64,000 nucleotides of DNA from Pseudomonadota bacterium (GTDB taxonomy: Bacteria > Desulfobacterota > Desulfovibrionia > Desulfovibrionales > Desulfovibrionaceae): positions 186,001 through 250,000 of the forward strand of contig JAEWQB010000004.1 in the NCBI GenBank assembly GCA_023460395.1, in the 5' to 3' direction. The notes under the pieces are model-generated. The model did no database searches, was not told the DNA's origin, and saw only the letters and a list, made by a program, of their open reading frames with translations. A program made the position numbers and the translations under genes. The number at the start of each line of letters is the position of its first letter. The first letter of the stretch is position 1. Below are positions 1 through 8,332 of this stretch, piece by piece.

Positions 1-210
1 AGCCACATACTTGCTGGTATCTTCGCACGAAATTACCGCGCCGCCCTTTTCCACCAAACTTGATAAGGCGGCATAGGCGTTGGAACGGGAAATACCCGCG
101 ACCTTCGCGGCCTCATAGCCCGTCATGCAGCCGTGGCGGCTGAGTGTGACGTACATAAGGGATTCTTGTTGCGTGAATCCAAATTTTTTGAGTGCTTGCA
201 AAAGTTCCAT
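1..210 (-). CDS. TrmB-family-like transcriptional regulator, N-terminal 70 codons (cut by window start)
   Basis: The protein starts MELLQALKKFGFTQQESLMY and continues into a winged-helix fold (YEAAKVAGISRSNAYAALSS) typical of TrmB/MarR-like DNA-binding domains; the effector domain lies beyond the left edge. The ATG (208-210) follows a GAGGAAAC ribosome binding site. Members of this family are usually ligand-responsive local regulators. An imperfect palindrome directly upstream (220-241) overlaps the predicted -10 box, which suggests autoregulation. It runs divergently from the FKBP gene. The family call rests only on the HTH part and the way it reads; the regulon is unknown. Confidence 0.7.
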   Translation of the reverse strand, partial: MELLQALKKFGFTQQESLMYVTLSRHGCMTGYEAAKVAGISRSNAYAALSSLVEKGGAVISCEDTSKYVA

Positions 211-219
211 CGTTTCCTC

Positions 220-265
220 AGTGGTACTATTTGGTACTACTATTCCTCGAAAAGGTAAACGTCAA
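220..265 (-). promoter_or_regulatory. Promoter and palindromic operator of the TrmB-like gene
   Basis: On the minus strand a TTGACG -35 box (260-265) is 17 bp from TAGTAG (237-242). A dyad of two 10-bp arms, AGTGGTACTA (220-229) and TGGTACTACT (232-241), matches at 8 of 10 positions and contains GGTACTA twice in direct orientation. It overlaps the -10 and the expected start site and ends ten bases before the start codon, an arrangement expected for autorepression. The binding protein is inferred. Confidence 0.5.
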
Positions 266-397
266 GTCCTCGCGACGTTTTTCCACAGAAGCGCCGCACC
301 TACCGTGTGCGCGTCAGTGGCTGATTGCTCATTGACAAAGGCCTATGGCACCGCCAAGCTGCTACTTTCACACTTTGTAACACATGAGGAGATGTGC

Positions 398-826
398 ATG
401 ACCAAAATAAAGGATGGCGATTCCGTAAAAGTTCACTACACCGGGACGCTGAAAGACGGCACGGTGTTCGATTCCTCACGGGACCGCGAACCGCTGGAGT
501 TTACTCTAGGCTCCGGCATGCTCATCCCCGGCTTTGAGGCTGCCGTGGTTGGTATGACTGTGGGTGATTCCACCAAGGTAACTATCGCCCCGGAAAACGC
601 GTATGGTGACGTGAACGAAGAGCTGGTCCTCACCGTGCCCATGGAACAGGTTCCCTCGCATATTACGCCAGAAGCGGGCATGATGCTTCAGTTGCAGACC
701 GAGGATGGCGGAGCCATGGAAGTGGTTATCACCTCCGTGTCAGATGACGGCATTGTGCTGGATGCCAACCATCCCTTGGCTGGGCAGGAGCTTACCTTTG
801 ATATTGAAATTGTGGAAATCGGCTAG
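398..826 (+). CDS. FKBP-type peptidyl-prolyl isomerase (SlyD/SlpA-like)
   Basis: A 142-residue cytoplasmic prolyl isomerase and chaperone. It has HYTG (13-16), GTVFDSS (21-27), LIPGFE (42-47), AYG (68-70) and the late signature DANHPLAGQELTFDIE (122-137) that marks the SlyD/SlpA class, with the flap (IF) insertion around 72-118. No metal-binding His-rich tail of the E. coli SlyD kind is present. ATG 398 is chosen over an in-frame ATG at 392 because GAGGAG (386-391) abuts the latter but is six bases from the former. It stands alone, with a two-way terminator after it. Confidence 0.93.
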   Translation: MTKIKDGDSVKVHYTGTLKDGTVFDSSRDREPLEFTLGSGMLIPGFEAAVVGMTVGDSTKVTIAPENAYGDVNEELVLTVPMEQVPSHITPEAGMMLQLQTEDGGAMEVVITSVSDDGIVLDANHPLAGQELTFDIEIVEIG

Positions 827-850
827 CCCGCCTTTCCCATAGCGGCAAAA

Positions 851-882
851 AAACAGGCGCCGGAGAAATCCGGCGCCTGTTT
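851..882. terminator. Bidirectional terminator between the FKBP gene and feoB
   Basis: Perfect 13-bp stem: the left arm 851-863 (AAACAGGCGCCGG) pairs with 870-882 around a six-base loop. A-rich and T-rich flanks on the two sides let it serve both convergent genes. Confidence 0.9.
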
Positions 883-905
883 TATAATACATGAGGCACG
901 CCGTG

Positions 906-3092
906 TTAGAGCGCGGAACCTATCTGGTATACGGCCACGCACAGGGCAAAAGCCATCACCGTGTTAAAGACGGTTGAGAATATGGCCCACTTCCACGAGC
1001 CTGCTTCCTGCTTAATAGCGACCACGGTCACAAAGCAGGGGGCATACAGCAGAACGAAGAGCATCAGGGACAGTGCCGCAGCAGGAGTCCAATGCGGGTC
1101 GTTCGCGATACGGTCAGCAAGAGGCTGCGCTTCTTCAGCATCCACTTCACCCAAGGAATACGCGGTGCCCAAGGTAGAAACGATAACTTCCTTGGCAGCA
1201 AAACCACCCACGAGGGCGATGTTGGTCCGCCATTCAAATCCGGCAAAGCGGCTGACAGGCTCAAGGGCTATACCCAGACGCCCGGCTGCGGAGTTACGCA
1301 GCGTTTCTTCGCTCACCACGTTTTCCACTTCAGCAATCTGTTCTTCAAACGGAGCCACATCTTCGCCATTGGCTTCAGCAGCTTCCATCTGTTCGGTAAT
1401 GGCGGCGATGCGCTGTTCATAGGGAGCCAACTGCTCTTCCGACATCTGCGGGAAGGTCATAGCCAGCCAGAGCAGAATGGAAATTGCCAAAATGACGGTA
1501 CCGGCCTTTTTAATGTACTGCCACGTGCGTTCCCACGTGTGAATGAGCAGACCGCGCAGAGTGGGCAGGCGGTAAGGCGGCAGTTCCATAACAAAAGGAG
1601 TCGGTTCGCCCTTAATGACGGTGGAGCGCAGCAGCTTGGCAACAAGCAGCGCAGTGGCCCAACCCACCAAAGTCAGAGAGAACATGACGGTGGCTTGATT
1701 TTCCGCAAAAAACACGCCCACAAAAAGCAGGAACACCGGAAGCTTGGCACCACAGGTCATAAGCGGGGCGGTGAGAAGCGTGGCAAGTTTTTCTTTAGGG
1801 CTGCGCAAGGTACGCGCTGCCATTACGCCGGGAACGGCGCAACCGCCCGCGATACCGCCAGAGACGATAAAGGGCATAACGGAGCAGCCGTGCAGGCCAA
1901 AGAACCGGAACACCCGGTCCAGCATATAGGCGATGCGGGCCATGTAGCCGGAGTCTTCCAAAAATGCGATCTGTAAGAACATGAAAATGATAAGCGGCAC
2001 AAAGCCCATAACGCCGCCCACACCGTCAATGATACCGGATACGATCAGCGACTTCAGCAGACCTTCAGGCAGTGCTTCAGAGGCGGTTTCATTAAGCCAG
2101 CCGAAGAAGCCTTCAAGCCAGCCCATGGGAATTTCACCCAAGGTGAAGGTGATCAGATAAATGACGTACAGCAGCCCCAGCATGATAAGGGGACCGAACA
2201 GCCGGTTGGTGAGCACCTTGTCCAGCTTATCCGAAAAAGCCAGACGCGCGTGCAGCTCATCCGCGCGGGTGACCACGCCCTGCCGGAGCACGGACGAAAT
2301 ATATCCGTAGCGGTAATCGGCAATAATAGCTTCGGGGTACGTTTTCAAGGTTGCTTCCAAATGTTCGGAAACTTCCCGCGAACGACTTTCAAGTTCAGTG
2401 GATACCGCGCCAAAAGCACGCCCGGCTTTCTGAACTTCTTCATCATTTTCCAAATATTTCAAGGCCACCCAACGCGCGGGATATCTGTCTGTGAGGAACT
2501 GTTCCTTGGTGATGAGCGCTTCCATTTCATCCAGCACGGGGTCCAGATCGGGACCATAGGAAATCACCAGCGGATTCCATGCCTTGCCTTCGCGTTCGTT
2601 CGCGGCCTTTACGGCAGTGAGCATAAGCTCTTCCATGCCCTTGCCGGTACGCGCCACGGTTTCCACCACGGGCACTCCCAACAGAGAGGAAAGACGGGCC
2701 GGGTCGATGGACATGCCCTGCTTCTGGGCTTCGTCCATCATGTTCAGGGCCAGCGTAAGCGGAGCACCCATTTCAAGAAGTTGCACAGCCAAGTACAGGT
2801 TGCGCTCCAACGCGCCGGAGTTGATAACGTCCACCACCATATTCGGGCGTTCGTCGGCAACCACGTTACGCGCAACCACTTCTTCCATGGTGTACGCGGT
2901 CAGCGAATAGGTGCCGGGCAGGTCGATAACCTGCACTTCCTGACCGTCCACAAGCGCGGTGCCGTGCTTTTTTTCTACGGTAATACCGGGATAGTTACCC
3001 ACGTGCTGGCGCGCGCCGGTAATGGCATTAAATGCCGTGGTCTTGCCGGAGTTGGGGTTGCCGGCCAATGCAATGGTCAATTTTTTGGACAT
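906..3092 (-). CDS. feoB: Ferrous iron transporter FeoB
   Basis: A 728-residue inner-membrane Fe(II) permease with an N-terminal G domain: G1 GNPNSGKT (11-18), DLPG (57-60) and NMMD (117-120). A helical domain follows, then two Gate-type membrane cores (for example the GCSVMPF and GAKLPVF segments). A soluble, acidic stretch of about 60 residues (EQRIAAITEQMEAAEANGED and onward) separates membrane segments in the C-terminal half. It is last in a minus-strand run: FeoA-like, Cys-rich partner, feoA, feoB; the gap to feoA is 32 bp. Length is normal for the family. Confidence 0.97.
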   Translation of the reverse strand: MSKKLTIALAGNPNSGKTTAFNAITGARQHVGNYPGITVEKKHGTALVDGQEVQVIDLPGTYSLTAYTMEEVVARNVVADERPNMVVDVINSGALERNLYLAVQLLEMGAPLTLALNMMDEAQKQGMSIDPARLSSLLGVPVVETVARTGKGMEELMLTAVKAANEREGKAWNPLVISYGPDLDPVLDEMEALITKEQFLTDRYPARWVALKYLENDEEVQKAGRAFGAVSTELESRSREVSEHLEATLKTYPEAIIADYRYGYISSVLRQGVVTRADELHARLAFSDKLDKVLTNRLFGPLIMLGLLYVIYLITFTLGEIPMGWLEGFFGWLNETASEALPEGLLKSLIVSGIIDGVGGVMGFVPLIIFMFLQIAFLEDSGYMARIAYMLDRVFRFFGLHGCSVMPFIVSGGIAGGCAVPGVMAARTLRSPKEKLATLLTAPLMTCGAKLPVFLLFVGVFFAENQATVMFSLTLVGWATALLVAKLLRSTVIKGEPTPFVMELPPYRLPTLRGLLIHTWERTWQYIKKAGTVILAISILLWLAMTFPQMSEEQLAPYEQRIAAITEQMEAAEANGEDVAPFEEQIAEVENVVSEETLRNSAAGRLGIALEPVSRFAGFEWRTNIALVGGFAAKEVIVSTLGTAYSLGEVDAEEAQPLADRIANDPHWTPAAALSLMLFVLLYAPCFVTVVAIKQEAGSWKWAIFSTVFNTVMAFALCVAVYQIGSAL

Positions 3093-3124
3093 AGTTTGTT
3101 CCCTTGCTATTCGGACGGCGTCCG

Positions 3125-3361
3125 CTACTGAAGTTCCACCGTTATGTAGTCCGCCTCATTATTCCGCAACGAAAGCGTAAATCCTGTGAGCCGCAGAGCC
3201 ACAGGATCTTGCAACGGCGCTCTGCCGGTCACTTCAATTTCCGCGCCGGGAACAAGCCCCATGTCACGAATCCTGCGCCCAAGCTCTCCATGGGCGGTTA
3301 CAGCGTGGATACGGGCTTTTTGCCCGACAGCAATTTGCCTTAAGGGGGTAATGGTTGACAT
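3125..3361 (-). CDS. feoA: FeoA, ferrous iron transport accessory protein
   Basis: A 78-residue SH3-like FeoA protein (LGRRIRDMGLVPGAEIEVTG is the typical core). It is cytoplasmic and thought to bind the FeoB G domain. It lies 32 bp upstream of feoB, so the two are almost certainly cotranscribed. A second FeoA-like gene lies at 3841-4104. Confidence 0.93.
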   Translation of the reverse strand: MSTITPLRQIAVGQKARIHAVTAHGELGRRIRDMGLVPGAEIEVTGRAPLQDPVALRLTGFTLSLRNNEADYITVELQ

Positions 3362-3572
3362 GCGGACTCCTCATGTTGTCCCCGCGCCAACCCTGCGTCT
3401 GATGCGAAAGACGGCTGGATATGGTGCGGAAACCCAGATGTTGAGGCCACTGTTGACGTTGAAAGTCTTTTTCAGCGAGATGCCTTAAAAAAATGCACAA
3501 GCGTGCATCATTTCGGCAACAGTGGCCAAATGAAAGATGGACTAAGCCCCACTGAACAGGAAGCCATGACAC

Positions 3573-3809
3573 CTATTTGATGTCGTCAGAGCCTCCGCAA
3601 CTGCACCCGCAGCCAGTAGACTTCCCGCCGGTTTCCGACGTGCTGTCGGTTCCCTTTTCCGCCGGGGAGGACTGAAACTGTTTCGTGCCGCCGCAGCTAC
3701 TGCCGCAACCACAACCGCAGCCTGACGAGGATCTGTTTTTCACATATCGCCGATACAGATATAGCACCGCTATGGCGACAATAAGTGCTACTGTTAACGC
3801 ATCCCACAT
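3573..3809 (-). CDS. FeoB-associated Cys-rich membrane protein
   Basis: A 78-residue protein with one N-terminal membrane helix (about residues 3-19, WDALTVALIVAIAVLYLYRR), then a basic stretch and two cysteine-dense clusters (GCGCGCGSSCGG and GCGCSCGG). This is the layout of the small FeoB-associated Cys-rich family (FeoC-like in position). The role is unproven; the cysteines suggest metal handling next to the channel. ATG 3809 is preferred because AAAGGAG lies upstream at suitable spacing. It sits between two FeoA genes. Confidence 0.85.
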   Translation of the reverse strand: MWDALTVALIVAIAVLYLYRRYVKNRSSSGCGCGCGSSCGGTKQFQSSPAEKGTDSTSETGGKSTGCGCSCGGSDDIK

Positions 3810-3840
3810 GATGCCTGCTCCTTTGCCCAAAGGGGCGTTT

Positions 3841-4104
3841 TCAGGCCGCGCCCGCCCCGGTCGTCACCGTTCGGGAAGCGCCATCGTTTTCCAAAGGTTC
3901 ACAGGTGACAAGCTCGGCCATGGCACTTCCGAGCATAAGGCACGATTCACGCACCTTCACGCTATTGGGCGCGCACACCTCTACCACGGTTCCGGGGGTA
4001 AGCCCCATAGCAAAAAGACGCCCCTGCAACTTTCTACAGCCACAGAAGCCGCGAATGGTCGCCCGGCAGCCTGTTGGTACCTTGTCCAGCGTGCAGCAAT
4101 GCAT
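3841..4104 (-). CDS. Second FeoA-domain protein
   Basis: An 87-residue protein with a FeoA core (LQGRLFAMGLTPGTVVEVCA) and a Cys-rich N-terminus (MHCCTLDKVPTGC) that the other FeoA lacks, plus a short Ala/Gly tail. It is first in the feo run, behind a strong GGAGG site. Two FeoA proteins per feo operon are common in Desulfovibrio. Whether this one binds FeoB or senses metal through its cysteines is not known. Confidence 0.88.
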   Translation of the reverse strand: MHCCTLDKVPTGCRATIRGFCGCRKLQGRLFAMGLTPGTVVEVCAPNSVKVRESCLMLGSAMAELVTCEPLENDGASRTVTTGAGAA

Positions 4105-4119
4105 GACATCCTCCGAAAA

Positions 4120-4194
4120 ACGTAGTTCTGACTACGTAAGCTGAAATTGAATGTCAAGTTCCTTTGAGGAACAAATGAAATTAACATTCAACTT
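4120..4194 (-). promoter_or_regulatory. feo operon promoter with a two-arm operator and a leader hairpin
   Basis: On the minus strand TTGACA (4152-4157) is 17 bp from TAGTCA (4129-4134). Two 17-bp inverted arms (4144-4160 and 4178-4194), matching at 14 of 17 positions with core TTGAATGT/ACATTCAA, flank a 17-bp spacer; the proximal arm covers the -35 box. Nearer the gene, ACGTAGT (4120-4126) and ACTACGT (4131-4137) form a perfect 7-bp dyad. Fur is the expected regulator by context, but the arms do not closely match the classical Fur box. Confidence 0.5.
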
Positions 4195-4306
4195 CACGGA
4201 CCATATTCGCAGACTCGAACCCTGTAAAGGAAGTATGTATTTACTTACAAGACTACTGCCGCAACAAACGGCACAAAGCAGGAAAAGCTTGCGGAAAGCG
4301 GGTGAC

Positions 4307-4336
4307 AGGGATTTATAGGGAGTTATAGGGATTTAT
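4307..4336. repeat. Three tandem 10-bp repeats at the paaK stop codon
   Basis: AGGGATTTAT, AGGGAGTTAT and AGGGATTTAT run head to tail and end inside the TAA stop of the minus-strand ligase gene. It is a short slippage-type repeat with no known function. Confidence 0.85.
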
Positions 4337-5655
4337 AAGGTACGGCGATCCACGACACGGCGGATTTTCCCATCTGAGCGCTCCAGCGTGCGCCGTCCCA
4401 CAAATACCACGTCCATGGACACTCCCAACTCGGAAGCCAAGCGCTTCCGAATGGATTCCAACGCTTCACGGGCCACGCGCATGCGGTCGAACAAAAGATT
4501 TTCCGAAACTTCAAGATAGACGGTAGCCGTGTCCAGACGATCTTTTCTTTCCAGAACAATCTGATAATGCGGTTCCGCGCCTTCCATGGCAAACAGCACA
4601 GATTCCACCTGTACGGGAAAGACGTTTACTCCCCGGATGGTAAGCATATCATCCGTGCGCCCCATGATGCGCTCCAGTCGATGAAAAATTCGTCCGCAGC
4701 TACAGGTGTTCGTGATACGCCGGGTCAAGTCGCCGGTGCGAAACCGAATCATGGGAAAGGCTTCTTTGGTCAGCGTGGTAAGAACAAGTTCTCCCAGTTC
4801 TCCATCAGGAACGGAAGCACCGGTCTGCGGGTCCACAATTTCCATGAGAAAATGGTCTTCCTGCACGTGCAGCCCTTGCCGCGCCAGACATTCCCCCGCG
4901 ATACCCGGTCCCATAACCTCAGAAATGCCATAGTTGTCCGTAGCGGTAATTTTAAGCCGCTCCTCGATTTCCCGGCGCATGGCTTCGGACCATGCCTCCG
5001 CACCAAACAGTCCCCATTTGAGGTGCAACGAATTGGGGTTTACCCCCATTTCTTCCATGGTGTCAGCCAGATGCAACGCATAGCTTGGCGTGCAGCACAG
5101 CGCTGTGGTGCGGTAGTCCTGCATAATGGCAATCTGCTTGCGGGCATTGCCGCCTGAACTGGGAATAACGGACGCTCCCAATTGTTCCGCGCCGTAATGC
5201 AGGCCAAACCCGCCGGTAAACAATCCATAGCTGAAGGCGATTTGCACCACGTCGTCCGCTGTAAGCCCGCCCATGGTGAGCACTCGCCCTGCCAGCATAG
5301 ACCAGCGGTTCAAATCGTTGCGGGTATACCCCACGACCATGGGCTTGCCCGTGGTGCCCGACGAGGATTGAAGACGGACCACCTCGCGCAGGGGCACAGC
5401 GAACAGCCCGTAAGGATAGTTATCCCGAATATCCTGCTTGGTGGTAAACGGAAGGGCGCGCAGGTCGTCCAGAGAACGAAAATCGTCGGGGTTCACGCCC
5501 AGTTCTGCAAACCGTTGCCGGTACAACGGCACGTTCCGCGCCACCCGGTTCAACGTGGCTTGCAGCCGCTCAAGCTGCGCTTGCTCCAGCGTTTCCCGGT
5601 CGTGAAAGGCGATGTCTTGCCCGTCTTGTTCCCGTCGCTCGCTTCCCGTTATCAT
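4333..5655 (-). CDS. Phenylacetate-CoA ligase (PaaK-type AMP-forming)
   Basis: A 440-residue adenylate-forming enzyme that converts an aryl acid, ATP and CoA to the aryl-CoA. The P-loop is SSGTTGKP (98-105), followed by DNYGISE (240-246) and RFRTGDLT (304-311); a Cys pair lies at 318/320 (CSCG). In strict anaerobes such PaaK copies often act in aromatic or branched amino-acid breakdown beside indolepyruvate oxidoreductase, which is not in this window. ATG 5655 is chosen because AGGAG lies seven bases upstream; longer in-frame starts read into low-quality sequence. It is 73 bp after livF on the same strand, so probably transcribed with the transporter. Confidence 0.9.
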   Translation of the reverse strand: MITGSERREQDGQDIAFHDRETLEQAQLERLQATLNRVARNVPLYRQRFAELGVNPDDFRSLDDLRALPFTTKQDIRDNYPYGLFAVPLREVVRLQSSSGTTGKPMVVGYTRNDLNRWSMLAGRVLTMGGLTADDVVQIAFSYGLFTGGFGLHYGAEQLGASVIPSSGGNARKQIAIMQDYRTTALCCTPSYALHLADTMEEMGVNPNSLHLKWGLFGAEAWSEAMRREIEERLKITATDNYGISEVMGPGIAGECLARQGLHVQEDHFLMEIVDPQTGASVPDGELGELVLTTLTKEAFPMIRFRTGDLTRRITNTCSCGRIFHRLERIMGRTDDMLTIRGVNVFPVQVESVLFAMEGAEPHYQIVLERKDRLDTATVYLEVSENLLFDRMRVAREALESIRKRLASELGVSMDVVFVGRRTLERSDGKIRRVVDRRTL

Positions 5656-5728
5656 CCTTTTGCTCCTGCCTGCTTCCTGCGTTGTCCACGTCGCCCTGCT
5701 CCCCGTTCGCGCCGTTGCCCGCGCGGGC

Positions 5729-6463
5729 TTAGGCGTCACGGTCCAAATCACGTCCCAGATACGCGCGCTGCACGTCTTTGTTCGCCAAAAGCTCCGCCGC
5801 CGGACCTTGCAGCAGCACCCGCCCGGTTTCCAGTACGTAGCCCCGGTCGGCAACCCGTAGCGCGGCGCGGGCATTTTGTTCCACCAGCAACACGGTCAGG
5901 CCCATGGCATCCCGCAATTCCACAATGTGCCGAAAAATCTCAGCCGTCACAGTGGGGGCCAGCCCCATCCCCGGCTCGTCCAGCAATAAAAGACGCGGGC
6001 GGGCCATAAGTGCGCGGGCAATGGCGACCATTTGCTGTTCTCCGCCGGAAAGTGTGCCCGCAGCCTGCCAACGCCGCTCCTCCAGCCGGGGAAATATGGC
6101 ATACATGCGTTCCAAATCGTCCCGCACATCCAGCCTGCGTCCCAGTCTGTGCCGGGGAAACGAACCGAGCAGCAAATTATCTTCCACGTTCATAGGCGCG
6201 AACACCAACCGCCCTTCCGGCACATGCGAGAGGCCCGCGCGGACAATGGCATCGGGGCGCATCCGTGTAAGATCGGCCCCGTCGAACAGCATTTCGCCGC
6301 CCAACGGGCGGAGCAAACCGGAAAGCGCTGTCAGCAGCGTGGTTTTCCCCGCGCCGTTGGCCCCTATAAGGGCTACAATTTCTCCCTGTTCCACGTGCAA
6401 GGAGACGCGGCGCACCGCCTGTATGCGTCCGTAAGCGATGTCAACATTGCGCAGCCGCAGCAT
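5729..6463 (-). CDS. livF: Branched-chain amino acid ABC transporter ATPase LivF
   Basis: A 244-residue ATPase. Walker A is GANGAGKT (34-41), the signature LSGGEQQ (138-144) and Walker B LLLLDEP (158-164), ending in the short LivF-type tail. ATG 6463 starts one base after the livG stop, behind GGGGAG. It works with LivG on the LivHM membrane pair. Substrate by family: Leu/Ile/Val or a related amino or aromatic acid. Confidence 0.93.
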   Translation of the reverse strand: MLRLRNVDIAYGRIQAVRRVSLHVEQGEIVALIGANGAGKTTLLTALSGLLRPLGGEMLFDGADLTRMRPDAIVRAGLSHVPEGRLVFAPMNVEDNLLLGSFPRHRLGRRLDVRDDLERMYAIFPRLEERRWQAAGTLSGGEQQMVAIARALMARPRLLLLDEPGMGLAPTVTAEIFRHIVELRDAMGLTVLLVEQNARAALRVADRGYVLETGRVLLQGPAAELLANKDVQRAYLGRDLDRDA

Positions 6464-6464
6464 G

Positions 6465-7325
6465 TCAGCTCTCCCCTTCCCGGACAGGCGCATCCGCTTC
6501 TTCCCCGCCATCGCGCGTGTCATCCCCTAAATATGCGGCAATCACCGCCGGATCACGCTGGATTTCCAACGGGGTGCCATCCGCCAGCACCTTGCCAAAA
6601 CAGAGCACGAGAATGTGGTCGCTGATGTCCATAACCAATTCCATGTCATGCTCCACCAGAACCACCGTAATGCCCAATTCATCCCGGATTCGGCGCACCA
6701 GATCGCCCAAGGCACGGGTTTCAGCCATATTCAGGCCCGCAGCGGGTTCATCCAGCAACAACAATTCCGGCTCCGCGGCGATGACACGGGCAATTTCCAG
6801 CATCCGCTGGCTGCCGTAGGCAAGCTCTCCCGCAGGCAGATCCGCCATGTCCGCAAGCCCTACAAAATCCAGCGCCCGCAAGGCGGCATCCCATGTTGCC
6901 CGTTCCTCGCGCCGGTAGCGCCGGGTACGGAAAAACGCGTCCAGCACGGAATAACGCCCCATACGGTGCGCTCCCGCCATCACATTTTCCGCTACGCTCA
7001 TGTTAGTAAAAATTTCCAGATTCTGAAACGTGCGCAGCACCCCGTGTCCGGCACGCACATGCGGGGGAAGCGGGCCAATTTCCCCGCCCCGCAGCAACAG
7101 GCTGCCCGTCTGCGGAGAAACCATGCCCGTAATGACATTCAGCAACGTGGTTTTGCCCGCGCCATTCGGCCCGATAACGGACGTGATGCGACCGGCGGTC
7201 ACATCGCACGACACGTCCGACAGAGCCATCACACCGCCGAAGCGGACGCCAATCCCGTGGCAGGCCAACAAAACGTCTTCTGGCGACGCCATGGTCCCGT
7301 GGAGTGCGTTTGGGGCGGTGCTCAT
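6465..7325 (-). CDS. livG: Branched-chain amino acid ABC transporter ATPase LivG
   Basis: A 286-residue ATPase with Walker A GPNGAGKT (52-59), the LivG-type signature LAYGSQRMLEIAR and Walker B LLLLDEP. The first 15 or so residues are an extension relative to most LivG proteins. Its ATG overlaps the livM stop in an ATGA, so the two are translationally coupled. The C-terminal tail is acidic. Confidence 0.93.
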   Translation of the reverse strand: MSTAPNALHGTMASPEDVLLACHGIGVRFGGVMALSDVSCDVTAGRITSVIGPNGAGKTTLLNVITGMVSPQTGSLLLRGGEIGPLPPHVRAGHGVLRTFQNLEIFTNMSVAENVMAGAHRMGRYSVLDAFFRTRRYRREERATWDAALRALDFVGLADMADLPAGELAYGSQRMLEIARVIAAEPELLLLDEPAAGLNMAETRALGDLVRRIRDELGITVVLVEHDMELVMDISDHILVLCFGKVLADGTPLEIQRDPAVIAAYLGDDTRDGGEEADAPVREGES

Positions 7326-8332
7326 GACCGCTCCCCGGCGTGGTCACGTGCGCCGCATATCCTGCGAACAATCCGGCGGAGCCACTGTCCTAGCGCTGTG
7401 GCACCACCAGCCAGCCCCTTCGGCATAAAGATGATGCACAAAACCAAAATGGCCCCGTAGACGAGTGTTTCAATATCTTCAAACACGCGCAAAAATTCCG
7501 GCAACGCTGTCAAAAAAAACGCGCCCGCTACCGCTCCCCACACAGAGGCCATGCCTCCCAGAACAACCATAACCACAAGCTGGACAGAAATATGAAACCC
7601 AAACGAGGAAGGCGCCACAAAGCCCAGATAATGCGCGTACAAAAAACCAGCTACCCCGGCGTACAACGCGGAAAGCACAAACACCGCCAGCTTGTACCGT
7701 GCGATATCCACTCCCATGCACATGGCGGCCTTTTCGCTTGTGTGAATGGCCTTGAGCGCCCTGCCAAAACGGGACTGAATAAGATGCAGCGAAAGCAGCA
7801 CCACAAGAGAAAGCACGCCGGAAACCAAAAAAAAGTATTCCGTATCCGACCACAGCTCATGCCCGAACAGCGCAAGGCGAGGAATGCCCACCATGCCGGA
7901 AGGGCCTCCTGTCAACTCTATGGATTCATTAAAAAAGATGTATACGATAATGCCAAAGCCCAATGTTCCCATGGCAAGATAATGGCCTGTGAGCTTCAGC
8001 GTGGGAATGCCTATGGCAAAAGCCACCACCGCTACCAGCAGCATGGCGATACAGAACCCCGCCCCCATGGAAAGCCCGTAAGTGGCGGTGGCAATTCCCG
8101 TGGCATATGCGGCAATGCCGTAGAAGGCCGCGTGTCCCAACGAAATCTGCCCGGCAAACCCCATGAGCAGGTTAAGCCCCACCACGATGATTGCGTTAAT
8201 ACACCCAAAGGTGAGTGTGCTCACATAATACTCGTTGGGGAGCACATACGGCATGGTCAGCATGACCGCATAAAACAGGGTCACAGGCAGCAGGGTCCGC
8301 AGGGGGGAGAATCGTCCCGATGACCACATCAT
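7322..8332 (-). CDS. livM: Branched-chain amino acid ABC transporter permease LivM
   Basis: A 336-residue polytopic permease with the family core LMGFAGQISLGHAAFYGIAAY and repeated hydrophobic helices throughout. It overlaps livH by four bases (ATGA) and livG by four bases. It forms the inner-membrane channel with LivH. Confidence 0.94.
   Translation of the reverse strand: MMWSSGRFSPLRTLLPVTLFYAVMLTMPYVLPNEYYVSTLTFGCINAIIVVGLNLLMGFAGQISLGHAAFYGIAAYATGIATATYGLSMGAGFCIAMLLVAVVAFAIGIPTLKLTGHYLAMGTLGFGIIVYIFFNESIELTGGPSGMVGIPRLALFGHELWSDTEYFFLVSGVLSLVVLLSLHLIQSRFGRALKAIHTSEKAAMCMGVDIARYKLAVFVLSALYAGVAGFLYAHYLGFVAPSSFGFHISVQLVVMVVLGGMASVWGAVAGAFFLTALPEFLRVFEDIETLVYGAILVLCIIFMPKGLAGGATALGQWLRRIVRRICGARDHAGERS

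Noticed and set aside
4201..4230. tRNA T-loop-like GTTCGAGTC on the minus strand upstream of the feo genes
   Set aside because: The flanking bases do not pair into a T stem and no acceptor, D or anticodon arm is present.
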